A stretch of 8,601 nt of DNA, from contig CAJXPH010000110.1 of NCBI GenBank assembly GCA_913057765.1, positions 1 through 8,601 of the forward strand, in the 5' to 3' direction. The notes below the pieces were generated by a model. The model saw only the letters and a list, made by a program, of their open reading frames with translations, did not search any database and was not told the origin of the DNA. Source of the stretch: an uncultured Campylobacteraceae bacterium. Lineage in GTDB: Bacteria > Campylobacterota > Campylobacteria > Campylobacterales > Arcobacteraceae. Each line of letters starts with the position of its first letter. The stretch's first letter is position 1. The position numbers were made by a program, and so were the translations under genes. Shown here piece after piece: positions 1 to 6,217 of the stretch.

Positions 1-47
1 GAGATCCTCTCTGGTCTCGTGGGCTCGGAGATGTGTATAAGAGACAG
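1..47 (+). other. Nextera i7-side sequencing adapter (artefact)
   Basis: This is synthetic sequence. Bases 1-5 match the end of the Illumina P7 primer, 6-13 (CCTCTCTG) match i7 index N708 in adapter orientation, 14-28 (GTCTCGTGGGCTCGG) are the Nextera i7-side constant region, and 29-47 are the 19-base Tn5 mosaic end. Genomic DNA starts at 48. The index identification is from memory of the Illumina list; the mosaic end and constant region are unmistakable. Confidence 0.98.
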
Positions 48-1625
48 GATATACAAGAAAATGAAACAATGATAGTACCTATAAATATCACCTATTCAAA
101 CTTACGAACAGGGAAAAATTTTCTAACAGATATGGCTGTAAAATTTCTAGATAATATTGGTGATAATTTCTTAGAAGAATTAGAAATGGAAGGGAATATT
201 GCATTAAACTCAAAAATCACAATTCAAATACTTAAGCCAATAAGTACAAAAAAGATATTAGATGATATTTATCAAAAAGAGTTGAATCAAGCTAAAATAA
301 TTAACAAATATCGATATTCTTTAACACATAATTTTATGACAAAAATATACAAAAGTTTAACAGTTAACTTTGACCATATTTTTGCATTAACACTATTTAT
401 GAGTCCTAAAAAAAGAATTAATAAAATTCATTTTAAAAGAGTTTTATATCTTGTTGCAAATTCTATAAAAATGAATTGTATGTATTTTAATGAAAATCTA
501 AATGGTGATATAATCAAACTTGTATCATATGAAGCATATGAGCCTTTTGAAAGTATTTTAAAAGTTGCACTAAAAGATGAAATTTTAACAGAAACCAATA
601 ATGAATATATATTACATAAAGAAAATCTTTTAAATTCATATACTCATCATACAATTAGACTTAGAAACATCATACGTGTAATTTTAAATGAAATATTAAT
701 CATTGATGAAGTTAATAAGATAGTTAAAGATTTAGTTAATTTACCAGACGAAAAAATCAATAAAAAGCTATATGAACTATTAAAAATTGAAGAAGTTTTT
801 GAATATGAAAATGACTATGCAAAGTATATTGCAGATGAAGATTTGAAACCAAGAAAAATTGGTATTCCATTCTCTTTTGAAAATAGTGATTCTAATTCAT
901 GTATTATAACACTTCATGGTTTTTCATCAGCTCCAAAAGAAGTACTAGAAATGTCAAAGTATCTTCATACTAAGGGATTCAATGTATATGCACCAAGACT
1001 TAGAGGACATGGCACAAGCCCAAAAGATTTAAAAGGGACAACTTGGCAAGATTGGTATCTTTCGCTATGTAGAGCCATTGCCATTGCCACATTAAAGTAT
1101 AAAAAAATATATATAATAGGCTTTTCTACAGGAGGACTTTTAGCACTTCTAAGTACAAAAAAATGTTATGAAGAGATTGGTGGAATAATTTGTATAAATG
1201 CTGCATTACATTTAAATGATATTAGAATAAAAACTCTTTTACCGGCCTTGTCTTTTTGGAATGATTTAGTAGAAGCATTCAATGCCAAAAGTTATGGAAA
1301 AGAATATCTAGATAATGATTCTGAAAATCCTGAAGTAAATTATAATAAACACTATGTAGACTCAATAGAACAATTAAGTTTATTGATGAAGAAAACTCAA
1401 AAAAATATACCTAAAATTAAAACACCAACTTTTATTATACAAGCAAAAAATGACCCTGTAGTTAACCCAAGTTCTGCATATGAGATTTATGAAAAAATTA
1501 AGTCAGAAAAAAAAGAACTATTAATGTTAGATTTAGATAATCATATTATTATAAAAGGAGAAAATACTAAAGAGTTATTTGAAGAAATTTACTCTTTTAT
1601 AGATACATTAGAAAAGGAAGATTAA
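48..1625 (+). CDS. 5'-truncated acyltransferase / alpha-beta hydrolase fusion protein
   Basis: The reading frame is open from the first genomic base, so the gene lacks its 5' end; an apparent GTG start at 33 lies inside the adapter and is false. The first 45 or so residues (from ATG 69: IVPINITYSNLRTGKNFL, then a LEELEMEGNIAL stretch) resemble the C-terminal part of PlsC/PlsB-like glycerolipid acyltransferases, where a VPVNITYYPIR-like block follows the catalytic HX4D and FPEGT blocks; those would lie upstream and are missing. A helical linker follows. The C-terminal half is an alpha/beta hydrolase: oxyanion-hole LHGFSS at 912-929, nucleophile elbow GFSTGG with Ser at 1125, Asp in NDPVV at 1452, and His in DNH at 1542, a full Ser-Asp-His triad of the carboxylesterase/monoacylglycerol-lipase type. 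The combination implies glycerolipid synthesis or remodelling at the inner membrane. The hydrolase assignment is firm, the acyltransferase part fairly so, and the substrate is unknown. It is coupled to the next gene by a one-base overlap. Confidence 0.85.
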   Translation, partial: DIQENETMIVPINITYSNLRTGKNFLTDMAVKFLDNIGDNFLEELEMEGNIALNSKITIQILKPISTKKILDDIYQKELNQAKIINKYRYSLTHNFMTKIYKSLTVNFDHIFALTLFMSPKKRINKIHFKRVLYLVANSIKMNCMYFNENLNGDIIKLVSYEAYEPFESILKVALKDEILTETNNEYILHKENLLNSYTHHTIRLRNIIRVILNEILIIDEVNKIVKDLVNLPDEKINKKLYELLKIEEVFEYENDYAKYIADEDLKPRKIGIPFSFENSDSNSCIITLHGFSSAPKEVLEMSKYLHTKGFNVYAPRLRGHGTSPKDLKGTTWQDWYLSLCRAIAIATLKYKKIYIIGFSTGGLLALLSTKKCYEEIGGIICINAALHLNDIRIKTLLPALSFWNDLVEAFNAKSYGKEYLDNDSENPEVNYNKHYVDSIEQLSLLMKKTQKNIPKIKTPTFIIQAKNDPVVNPSSAYEIYEKIKSEKKELLMLDLDNHIIIKGENTKELFEEIYSFIDTLEKED

Positions 1626-2065
1626 TGTTAACAAAGTTAGAGAATAAACTACACTCTGAAATTCCTATGACAAAACTCATTCAACTTCATGCAAAAGCAA
1701 TTGATGACAAAAAATTAATTACAACGGCACCTCTTGAAATAAATATAAATGATAAAGGCACTGGATTTGCTGGAAGTCTAAGTACAATAGTTACTATTTC
1801 AGCATGGAGTGCATGTTTTTTAAAAGTTGAGGAACTTGGTTATAAAAATAGTATGATTGCAATTATTAAAAGTGATACAGCATATAGAGCCCCTGTTAGA
1901 AAAAATATCTATTGTGAAACTATTTTACCAAGCCATGAACAATTAGAAGTAGTAAAAGAAAAACTTGAACTTAAAGGAAGTGCTTCACTTAAAATAAAAT
2001 CTCTAATAATTGAAGATGAAAAAACTTGTGTAGAGTTTGAAGGAATTTATGTTATTAAGGTTTAA
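1625..2065 (+). CDS. YiiD C-terminal-type hotdog thioesterase
   Basis: This 146-residue protein matches the putative thioesterase domain found at the C-terminus of E. coli YiiD (hotdog fold). Family marks are IPMTKLIQLHAKAID near 13-27, the glycine motif GTGFAGSL at 45-52 preceding the central helix, and the strand SDTAYRAPV at 83-91. There is no signal peptide or membrane segment, so it should be cytoplasmic. Hotdog thioesterases cleave acyl-CoA or acyl-ACP thioesters; the substrate of this one cannot be read from sequence. The start overlaps the stop of the preceding gene as TAATG, with an AAGGAAG ribosome site at 1614-1620, so the two are translationally coupled. The pairing with an acyltransferase/hydrolase suggests a small acyl-chain or phospholipid metabolism unit. 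No terminator is obvious after it, but a separate promoter precedes the next gene. Confidence 0.85.
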   Translation: MLTKLENKLHSEIPMTKLIQLHAKAIDDKKLITTAPLEININDKGTGFAGSLSTIVTISAWSACFLKVEELGYKNSMIAIIKSDTAYRAPVRKNIYCETILPSHEQLEVVKEKLELKGSASLKIKSLIIEDEKTCVEFEGIYVIKV

Positions 2066-2113
2066 TATTAGAACTTATTTCCTTAGATTTTCACTTTTTT
2101 TATACAACATTTA

Positions 2114-2122
2114 TGTTATAAT
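2114..2122 (+). promoter_or_regulatory. Extended -10 promoter (TGTTATAAT), leaderless start
   Basis: A perfect TG-n-TATAAT element lies at 2114-2122 with a T-rich run (2088-2101) upstream and no clear -35 box, the usual sigma-70 promoter style in Campylobacter and Helicobacter. Transcription starting seven bases after the -10 would begin at 2129, the A of the ATG itself. There is no Shine-Dalgarno sequence, and TGA at 2123-2125 is in frame just upstream, so the coding start cannot lie further 5'. Confidence 0.7.
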
Positions 2123-2128
2123 TGATGC

Positions 2129-2923
2129 ATGAAAAAACTAACTTTATTATTAATATTTTTAGTACTAAATCTTAATTTATTTGCCAAACACATTGAAGCT
2201 CAATACGATATAACTTATGGAGACTTCTTAGACTTGGGAGTTGCTACAACTACTTTAGAAATAAATAAGAATCTATACAAATTGAAAATTGAAGCTAAAA
2301 CAACTGGTATGGCAAAATATTTAACAAATAATCGAGAAGAAATATATGAGAGTTATGGGCAAGTTATAAATAATCAATTTATACCTAGTAAATTTATAAA
2401 AACAAAAAAAGATGACCATAAAAAAAGAGTTAGAACATATATTTTTAACCATAAAGATAAAAAAATTTTGTTGAATGATAAGAGATTTGGAAAAATAAAA
2501 AAAATGGATAGTTCATTTAATGAAATTAGTATCAATATAAATAAAGAGAAAAATTCAGAATTAAATTATTTTGCAAAAGATGATATTTTATCACTATTTT
2601 TTAATATTAATAAAAAAATAGTTAATTACGAAAAAGGGAAAGAATACACTTTAAATGCAGTTGGCGCTAATAAAACAAAAGGTCTTATAAATATTTTAAT
2701 GCCAACTCCAGAAAAATTAAAACAAATGAATAAAGTTTTAAAAACAAATGATAAATCAAAATTTACAGCATTTATAAATCAAAAAATATTTCAAAGTAAA
2801 AGAGGTGAACTACTTATATCATTAAATAATAATGGATTTTGTAGTTACGCAGTATTAAAAGATGTTCTATTCTTTGGAGATATTGTTGGTAAAATGGTAA
2901 AATTTAAAATAAATAAGGGATAA
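2129..2923 (+). CDS. DUF3108 secreted protein
   Basis: A 264-residue exported protein. Residues 1-19 form a typical Sec signal peptide (MKK, a Leu/Ile-rich core, then LFA and likely cleavage before Lys20). The mature part matches the DUF3108 pattern: an opening beta segment AQYDITYGDFLDLGVATTTLE (24-44), a stretch reporting FIPSKFIKTKKDDHKKR, and DDILSLFFNI around 151-160. DUF3108 proteins are periplasmic, probably beta-rich, and of unestablished function. No enzyme motif is visible. Its start is fixed by an upstream in-frame TGA and by the absence of any nearby alternative Met, yet it has no ribosome site, so the mRNA is probably leaderless. It is followed one base later by an M48 lipoprotein protease gene, so the two are likely co-transcribed and may act together in envelope quality control; that link is inference. 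Confidence 0.85.
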   Translation: MKKLTLLLIFLVLNLNLFAKHIEAQYDITYGDFLDLGVATTTLEINKNLYKLKIEAKTTGMAKYLTNNREEIYESYGQVINNQFIPSKFIKTKKDDHKKRVRTYIFNHKDKKILLNDKRFGKIKKMDSSFNEISININKEKNSELNYFAKDDILSLFFNINKKIVNYEKGKEYTLNAVGANKTKGLINILMPTPEKLKQMNKVLKTNDKSKFTAFINQKIFQSKRGELLISLNNNGFCSYAVLKDVLFFGDIVGKMVKFKINKG

Positions 2924-2924
2924 G

Positions 2925-3743
2925 ATGCAGAAAATCATTAAATATATTGTTGTAGTTTGTATAGCTACACTATTTATCGGATGTACACATAAGGCTCCTG
3001 TTACAAAAAGAAGTCAAATGATTCTAATGTCACAATCACAAGAATTAGCATTAGGTGAAAAATCATATAATGATACTCTTAAAAAATCAAAAGTTATCTA
3101 TAATACAAGAGATGCAAAAAGAGTTAAAGATATTGGCTATAGAATTGCAAAAGTTGTTAATAGAAATGATTACAAATGGGAATTTAACTTAGTTGACAAC
3201 AAAGCCCAAAATGCTTTTTGTTTACCGGGAGGAAAAGTTGTAGTTTATACTGGGATTTTAAAAGCTGCAAAAAATGATGACCAATTAGCAACAGTTATGT
3301 CTCATGAAATTGCACATGCGTTAGCACGACATGGAGCGGAAAGAGTCAGTTCTGGAATGTTAGCAAATGGTGCACAACTTATAGGTAATATTATATTAGG
3401 TTCTCAAGCACCACACTTAACTCAATCTTTTAATATAGCTTTTGGATTAGGCTCTCAATATGGAGTTATGCTTCCATATGGAAGAATGCAAGAAAATGAA
3501 GCAGATGAAATAGGTATTCATTTAATGTATCAAGCAGGATATAATATCTATGAAGCACTTAATTTTTGGAAAAATATGAGTGCAGGGAAAAAAGAAGGTT
3601 CAGAATTTTTCTCTACTCACCCAAATTCGAGTACGAGAATCGCAAATATTAATAAAGTAATTGCAGAAATAAAAAAAACTCATCCAAGAATAAAAACTCC
3701 AATTAGAAATTCTGGTGCTAATTTAGGTAAGAAAATTAATTAA
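2925..3743 (+). CDS. M48-family zinc metalloprotease lipoprotein (LoiP/BepA-like catalytic domain)
   Basis: A 272-residue peptidase. The N-terminus is a lipoprotein signal ending in LFIGC with Cys20 as the lipidated residue; Phe at -3 is a slightly unusual lipobox. The catalytic domain shows QNAFCLPGGKVVVYTGIL (about 95-112), the zinc motif HEIAH at 127-131 (ligands His127 and His131, catalytic Glu128), and ENEAD at 190-194, whose Glu190 should be the third ligand by analogy with Ste24/HtpX. A STHPNSSTRI block near 231-240 is the conserved C-terminal M48 signature. There are no TPR repeats after it, so it resembles E. coli LoiP (YggG) in architecture more than full-length BepA. Such enzymes degrade misfolded outer-membrane proteins in the periplasm. 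AAGGGA at 2915-2920 is the ribosome site. It lies one base after the DUF3108 stop, implying an operon. Confidence 0.93.
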   Translation: MQKIIKYIVVVCIATLFIGCTHKAPVTKRSQMILMSQSQELALGEKSYNDTLKKSKVIYNTRDAKRVKDIGYRIAKVVNRNDYKWEFNLVDNKAQNAFCLPGGKVVVYTGILKAAKNDDQLATVMSHEIAHALARHGAERVSSGMLANGAQLIGNIILGSQAPHLTQSFNIAFGLGSQYGVMLPYGRMQENEADEIGIHLMYQAGYNIYEALNFWKNMSAGKKEGSEFFSTHPNSSTRIANINKVIAEIKKTHPRIKTPIRNSGANLGKKIN

Positions 3744-3755
3744 TTTTTTTACCTA
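3724..3755 (+). terminator. AT-rich hairpin spanning the M48 stop codon
   Basis: TAGGTAA (3724-3730) pairs with TTACCTA (3749-3755) and the complementarity continues inward as GAAAATT with AATTTTT, giving 14 base pairs including one G-U and a loop of AATT (3738-3741). The stop codon TAA (3741-3743) lies in the loop and inner stem. No clean T-run follows, so it is a poor intrinsic terminator by the usual rule; it may be a 3' end stabiliser or a partial terminator. Confidence 0.35.
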
Positions 3756-3804
3756 TTAAGAAATTATTCTATCTAAAATTAACAAATAATTAATAATACT
3801 TTCC

Positions 3805-3810
3805 TATACT
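3805..3810 (+). promoter_or_regulatory. Possible -10 box (TATACT) for the SNase-like gene
   Basis: TATACT lies about 27 bases before the ATG at 3837, allowing a short leader that carries the good ribosome site AGGAGAG (3826-3832). There is no TG extension and no -35 match, and AT-rich sequence gives such hexamers often, so this is tentative. Confidence 0.35.
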
Positions 3811-3836
3811 TTTTGAATAAAACATAGGAGAGAAAA

Positions 3837-4454
3837 ATGAAAAAAATTTTATTGAGTGGATTAATTTTAAGTGCAACTTTATTTGCAAATAGTGGTAAAC
3901 TAGTAGATATAGTTAGTGAAAACATATTAAAAGTTGAAGCAAATGGAAAAATAGAAAAAATACATTTAGCAGGTATAAATATTTTTGCAAATGCAGACTA
4001 TAAAAATCTACAAGTCTCATTTCAAACTAAAGATCAATTGAAAAAAAGTTCTATCGCATATATGAATAAGTTATTAAAAGATCAAAAAAATATTAAATAT
4101 CATATAGTTGATATAACAAAAAATGGCGTGAAAAAAGTTTGGTTAGAAAATCATGAATTAAATTATAAATTAGTTAGAGATGGTTATGCAATTGTAAATG
4201 AAAAAGATATAAGTGTTCCAAGTAAACTTAAAATGCGACTATCTAGAGCAATGGATTATGCAAGAGACAAAAAAATTGGTCTTTGGGGTAATACTAACTT
4301 AGTTTCACTAGTAAATATGCCGAATTCATGTTCAACCCATATTAAAACTATATCAAAAGAAGAGAGAAAAGATGAAATATTAAAAGCTCAAATTAATTCT
4401 TTACCTAAATCTGCAAGAATATTTTTGGATCGAAAGTTTGTAGCTTCAAAATAA
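3837..4454 (+). CDS. Secreted SNase-fold protein, probably catalytically inactive
   Basis: A 205-residue exported protein with a signal peptide at 1-17 (MKKILL, hydrophobic core, LFA). The body follows the staphylococcal nuclease (thermonuclease) fold: strand KIEKIHLAGI (38-47), then NYKLVRDGYAIV (109-120, matching the LV-x-x-G-x-A segment of nuclease), and a final helix AMDYARDKKIGLWG (138-151) with the hallmark GLWG. By hand alignment with S. aureus nuclease the catalytic and metal-site positions are changed: Arg35 is His43, Asp40 is Asn48, Glu43 is Ala51, and Arg87 is Asn96. It is thus most likely a non-catalytic relative, perhaps binding nucleic acid or protein. About 54 residues follow the fold, lysine-rich with one Cys (165). 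An AGGAGAG ribosome site supports the start. It is convergent with the YebC-family gene and not obviously in an operon. Confidence 0.8.
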   Translation: MKKILLSGLILSATLFANSGKLVDIVSENILKVEANGKIEKIHLAGINIFANADYKNLQVSFQTKDQLKKSSIAYMNKLLKDQKNIKYHIVDITKNGVKKVWLENHELNYKLVRDGYAIVNEKDISVPSKLKMRLSRAMDYARDKKIGLWGNTNLVSLVNMPNSCSTHIKTISKEERKDEILKAQINSLPKSARIFLDRKFVASK

Positions 4455-4479
4455 AAGCAAAACCTTTTACGGTTTTGCT
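4447..4479 (-). terminator. Intrinsic terminator between convergent genes
   Basis: AGCAAAACC (4456-4464) and GGTTTTGCT (4471-4479) form a perfect 9-base-pair stem with a 6-base loop. Read on the minus strand the stem is followed by TTTATTTTG, a good U-run, making this a classical terminator for the yebC-family gene, which ends six bases before it. The plus-strand side is followed by AATAAATT, a weaker tail, so it may also work in part for the SNase-like gene. Confidence 0.85.
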
Positions 4480-4485
4480 AATAAA

Positions 4486-5202
4486 TTATGCCATATTTGT
4501 AAACACAGCTTGAACATCATCATCTTCATCAAGCTTTTCTAATAACTTTCCAATTTCTTCTTGTTGTTCTTCTGTATATTCTTGAGGATTATTTGAAATT
4601 CTTTCTAGTTTTGCTTTACTAAGTTCTATTCCCATATCTTCAAATGCTTTATTCAAAGTACCAAAATCTTTGTAATCTGCAGTGACTAATACAATTCCTT
4701 CTTCATCATCTTCTTCAATCTCTTCAAGACCTGAATCTATTAACTCTAATTCTAATTCTTCAAGATCCATATTTTCAGTCTTATTAAATTCAAAAAGTGC
4801 TTTTCTATCAAAGAAAAATTCTAAAGAACCAGTTGGTGCTAAAGAACCACCATTTTTGTTAAAATGCATTTTTACATTTGCAACTGTTCTTGTATTATTA
4901 TCCGTAGCAGTTTCAACAAATACTAAAACACCATGAGGACCTTTACCTTCAAAGTTTACATCAACATAATTTGCAGAGTCTTTTCCACTAGCTCTTTTAA
5001 TAGCCGCTTCAATATTTGACTTTGGCATATTTTCAGATTTTGCATTTATAATTGCAGTTCTAAGTGCTGAATTCATTTCAGGATCAGGAACTCCAGCTTT
5101 TGCAGCCATTTCAATTGCTTTTGCTAATTTAGGGAAAAGCTTAGACATAGCTCCCCATCTTTTTAATTTTGACGCTTTTCTATATTCAAAGGCTCTACCC
5201 AT
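4486..5202 (-). CDS. yebC: YebC/PmpR/TACO1-family translation factor
   Basis: A 238-residue member of the YebC family starting MGRAFEYRKASK. Family blocks are clear: SKLFPKLAKAIEMAAKAGVP near the N-terminus, NMPKSNIEAAIKRASGKD, the GKGPHGVLVFVETATDNNTRT strand, GSLAPTGSLEFFFDR, and the acidic domain ending in QAVFTNMA. The family was long annotated as transcriptional regulators; the human relative TACO1 and recent bacterial work point to a role on the ribosome, easing translation of difficult stretches such as polyproline. The MGRAFEYRKASK opening differs from the classic MAGHSKWANIKHRK of E. coli YebC and marks a subtype also common in Bacteroidetes and Campylobacterota. A frame extending to TTG at 5214 exists, but ATG 5202 is preceded by GGAG at a six-base spacing and matches the family N-terminus. 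The region encoding the acidic segment gives a false Ser-rich frame on the other strand. Confidence 0.95.
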   Translation of the reverse strand: MGRAFEYRKASKLKRWGAMSKLFPKLAKAIEMAAKAGVPDPEMNSALRTAIINAKSENMPKSNIEAAIKRASGKDSANYVDVNFEGKGPHGVLVFVETATDNNTRTVANVKMHFNKNGGSLAPTGSLEFFFDRKALFEFNKTENMDLEELELELIDSGLEEIEEDDEEGIVLVTADYKDFGTLNKAFEDMGIELSKAKLERISNNPQEYTEEQQEEIGKLLEKLDEDDDVQAVFTNMA

Positions 5203-5235
5203 ACATAACTCCAATAATTTACATAATTTTTTGCG

Positions 5236-5244
5236 ATTATATCA
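5236..5244 (-). promoter_or_regulatory. Extended -10 promoter (TGATATAAT) for yebC
   Basis: On the minus strand TG-A-TATAAT reads from 5244 down to 5236. Transcription would start near 5229, giving a leader of about 27 bases that includes the GGAG ribosome site. This is the normal arrangement, in contrast to the leaderless gene on the other side of the same intergenic region. Confidence 0.7.
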
Positions 5245-5247
5245 AAC

Positions 5248-5306
5248 TTCTTATGTTAAGTTAATAAAACTCATTTTATAAATAGATTTCTTATGCTTAA
5301 CTAATA
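5248..5306 (+). repeat. Imperfect 19-base direct repeat in the divergent promoter region
   Basis: TTCTTATGTTAAGTTAATA at 5248-5266 and TTCTTATGCTTAACTAATA at 5288-5306 agree at 15 of 19 positions and start exactly 40 bases apart, close to four helical turns. They lie between the divergent yebC and M23 promoters, the second copy covering where the M23 -35 region would be. They may be paired binding sites, or chance in AT-rich DNA. Confidence 0.45.
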
Positions 5307-5314
5307 TAATAATT

Positions 5315-5323
5315 TGATACAAT
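5315..5323 (+). promoter_or_regulatory. Extended -10 promoter (TGATACAAT), leaderless start
   Basis: TG-A-TACAAT ends six bases before the A of the ATG at 5329, so transcription is expected to start at or within a few bases of the start codon. There is no Shine-Dalgarno sequence, and an in-frame TAA at 5326-5328 abuts the ATG, which excludes any more upstream start. Confidence 0.65.
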
Positions 5324-5328
5324 ATTAA

Positions 5329-6180
5329 ATGTTTTTAAAAATTATTATATTCACAACACTATATATAAGTGTTCTTTTTTCAGCACAATTGTCAGTTTCA
5401 TCAAATGAAGTAAAAAATGCTAATACTGTATTAGTAACATTAAAAGAAAAGGATATAAATAATCCTAAACTAACATTTGATAAACAGAATATTAAATTCT
5501 TTAAGTATCCTAATAAAATCGATACATATTATGCATTAGTCCCTATCTCATATTATAAAAAATTTGGTAACTATAAAATAATTACTTCATATATGAAAAA
5601 TGGCAAAAAAATATTTCAAGGTATAAGTATAAAAGTTATTGATGCTAAATACAAAAGTGAGACAATTAACGTTCCTAAGGGGAAGGTAAGTTTAAGTAAA
5701 GAGAATAAAAAGCGAACTAAAAAAGAATATGCTTCAGCTATGAAAATTTATAATACAACGACAGATACATACTATATTAAAGACAAGTCAATTAATCCAA
5801 TAAATTCTGATATTACAAGTTCTTTTGGTAAAAAAAGAGTTTACAATGGAACATTAAAATCTTATCACAGTGGTACAGATTTTAAGGCCCCAATAGGGAC
5901 ACCAATTAAAGCAATAAATGATGGGGTAATTGCAATATCAGAAGATAGGTTTTATGCAGGAAACTCTATTGTAATTAATCATGGACAAGGGATTTATTCT
6001 TGTTATTTTCACCTAACAAAAATGAATTATAATAGCGGAGATTATGTAAAAAAAGGTGATATAGTTGGATTGAGTGGGAGTACAGGAAGAGTGACTGGTC
6101 CACATCTTCATTTTTCCTTTAGAGTACATGGTATTCAGGTAGATCCGTTACAATTGGTAAAGCTGTTAAATAACTTTTAG
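5329..6180 (+). CDS. M23-family peptidoglycan metalloendopeptidase
   Basis: A 283-residue exported peptidase. Residues 1-19 look like a signal peptide (FLKIIIFTTLYISVLFSA). Residues 20-105 form a beta-rich N-terminal domain, followed by a Lys-rich linker (about 106-135). The LytM/M23 domain occupies about 155-283: ITSSFGKKR, then YHSGTDF with zinc ligands His180 and Asp184, catalytic His228 in YFHLT, and HLH at 259-261 (catalytic His259, ligand His261). All key residues are present, so it should be an active endopeptidase cutting peptide cross-links in the periplasm. Campylobacterota use several M23 enzymes (Csd1-3, Pgp3) to set cell shape; this one cannot be assigned to any of them by eye. 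It seems to be translated from a leaderless mRNA. The next gene begins 69 bases later with its own ribosome site and may be separate. Confidence 0.92.
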   Translation: MFLKIIIFTTLYISVLFSAQLSVSSNEVKNANTVLVTLKEKDINNPKLTFDKQNIKFFKYPNKIDTYYALVPISYYKKFGNYKIITSYMKNGKKIFQGISIKVIDAKYKSETINVPKGKVSLSKENKKRTKKEYASAMKIYNTTTDTYYIKDKSINPINSDITSSFGKKRVYNGTLKSYHSGTDFKAPIGTPIKAINDGVIAISEDRFYAGNSIVINHGQGIYSCYFHLTKMNYNSGDYVKKGDIVGLSGSTGRVTGPHLHFSFRVHGIQVDPLQLVKLLNNF

Positions 6181-6217
6181 CTTTATTCAGCTTTTATTAT
6201 AGATATTTTAGATATTC

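Noticed and set aside
1073..1090. Tandem GCCATT repeat in the hydrolase gene
   Set aside because: Only two to three copies, in frame and encoding Ala-Ile repeats; ordinary coding sequence.
2066..2128. Terminator after the thioesterase gene
   Set aside because: No stem of useful length precedes the T-run at 2094-2101; the T-run fits better as the upstream part of the promoter at 2114.
4682..4936. 84-residue Ser-rich open frame on the plus strand
   Set aside because: It is antisense to the acidic segment of yebC, where Glu/Asp codons read as Ser-rich on the other strand; no ribosome site or homology is seen.
6158..6185. Inverted repeat TAAAGCT / AGCTTTA at the end of the M23 gene as a terminator
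   Set aside because: The stem is seven mostly A-T pairs with a 14-base loop and lacks a clean T-run, so it is too weak to call.
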